Source of the DNA: Hymenobacter jeollabukensis
GTDB lineage: Bacteria; Bacteroidota; Bacteroidia; Cytophagales; Hymenobacteraceae
Direction of reading: 5' to 3'
NCBI RefSeq assembly: GCF_005771675.1
Contig: NZ_VAJM01000003.1
Span: 582,657-646,656 of the forward strand
Length of the DNA: 64,000 bases
Shown here: positions 63,552-64,000 of the stretch, in pieces
How the letters are laid out: each line of letters begins with the position of its first letter
Position numbering within the stretch: the stretch's first letter is position 1
Translations under genes and position numbers: made by a program
The notes under the pieces: model-generated
What the model saw: the letters and a program-made list of their open reading frames with translations, nothing else
What the model was told of the DNA's origin: nothing
The model's database searches: none

Positions 63552-63583
63552 TTGCAAAGCGGCAACAGAGTTTGCTACCTTTG
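63552..63583 (+). promoter_or_regulatory. rRNA operon promoter P3
   Basis: TTG (63552-63554), 21 bases, TACCTTTG (63576-63583), with GAAAAAAAAAC upstream and CAGCCCGGTTC at the start region. Confidence 0.85.
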
Positions 63584-63654
63584 CAGCCCGGTTCGGAACG
63601 CGGATCGGCAGAACAGAAAGCGACGGGGTTAACGAAAAAAAGTTGCTCCGGGAG

Positions 63655-63686
63655 TTGGAAAGAGGAAAACGAGTTTCGTACCTTTG
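63655..63686 (+). promoter_or_regulatory. rRNA operon promoter P4, nearest to 16S
   Basis: TTG (63655-63657), 21 bases, TACCTTTG (63679-63686), with CGAAAAAAAG upstream and CAACCCGAAAC at the start region. The leader to 16S would be about 240 bases. Confidence 0.85.
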
Positions 63687-63747
63687 CAACCCGAAACGAA
63701 AACAACGCCGCGAGCAGCGCGGTGCTACGAACACAACCGGTGTTCGA

Positions 63748-63762
63748 ACGTTCTTTGAGAGA
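63748..63762 (+). promoter_or_regulatory. BoxA-like antitermination site in the rRNA leader
   Basis: ACGTTCTTTGAGAGA resembles the boxA element (TGCTCTTTA-type) found in the leaders of Bacteroidota rRNA operons, where Nus factors bind to prevent premature termination. It lies between P4 and the 16S gene. The rest of the leader to 63927 contains small hairpins but no gene. Confidence 0.5.
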
Positions 63763-63927
63763 GTGTTGAAAATGACAAGGTAGTAGCTACTGAAGTGTTG
63801 CGAAACACGGTAAGTAGTGAACCAAGCGAAACGAACAAACCAATCCGGTCAGTTCGTTCTTCTTCGGAAGAGCAACGACAAAAGATTGCTAGGACAATCG
63901 CTGCTTCAATGCAGCAAACAAACTTTT

Positions 63928-64000
<73 letters not shown>

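Noticed and set aside
63448..63783. Plus-strand frame of 111 codons over the rRNA promoter region
   Set aside because: It spans repeated promoter units and the rRNA leader; its repeats mirror the promoter repeats and it matches no family.

Overview
The window is GC-rich chromosomal DNA from a member of the Bacteroidota, most likely order Cytophagales and close to Hymenobacter. The evidence is: promoters of the TTTG-N19-21-TAnnTTTG type in front of many genes; secreted proteins with Por (type IX, T9SS) C-terminal sorting domains of types A and B; a hybrid two-component regulator; a DUF2480-type protein; start codons without clear Shine-Dalgarno sequences; and a Bacteroidota-type 16S rRNA gene that begins 73 bases before the right edge.

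Layout. 1-6.2 kb: the N-terminal part of a polysaccharide flippase, a crotonase, mscL and a run of small envelope proteins (OmpA-like, lipoprotein, beta-barrel). 6.5-9.5 kb: a 1007-residue hybrid histidine kinase with a REC domain and an AraC-type DNA-binding domain. 9.7-14.9 kb: the conserved rimP-nusA-infB translation/transcription operon on the minus strand. 15-22 kb: two tandem, paralogous, giant secreted proteins with SBBP repeats and a gliding-motility-type sorting domain. 22-32 kb: an EEP-family phosphatase, cysS, an M28 peptidase, three secreted alpha/beta hydrolases (two of them paralogues with T9SS domains), an LD-carboxypeptidase and a lipoprotein. 32.2-36.7 kb: the methionine operon metY-metX-hom, with a long leader that carries a SAM-I riboswitch followed at once by a small ORF ending Met-Met-Cys5-Trp-stop. 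37-49 kb: LysM protein, lipoprotein, flippase-like membrane protein, dxs, a GDSL lipoprotein, a divergent HxlR/YceI pair, a GNAT/FemAB-like protein overlapping upp, and a DEAD-box helicase. 49.5 kb: tRNA-His. 49.7-63.1 kb: PfkB kinase, M61 peptidase, rpmH-rnpA-S41 protease, tsaB, DUF2480, amino-acid permease, lipoprotein and a class A beta-lactamase-like hydrolase. 63.2-64 kb: an array of five promoter units feeding an rRNA operon.

The most interesting signal is the methionine leader at 36.1-36.7 kb. A consensus promoter, a SAM riboswitch whose P1 3' strand ends nine bases before a start codon, and a 49-codon ORF ending in five cysteine codons are stacked in front of the sulfhydrylase operon. 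This suggests that the operon senses SAM (by RNA) and cysteine (by translation) together. Other notable signals are the stepwise rRNA promoter array, a 21-bp tandem array readable as heptapeptides, several families of large intergenic inverted repeats, genes whose promoter box abuts the start codon (probably leaderless mRNAs), and a palindrome placed between divergent HxlR and YceI promoters. There is no sign of prophage, transposase, CRISPR or restriction genes; the window reads as core chromosome with repeat-rich intergenic regions.
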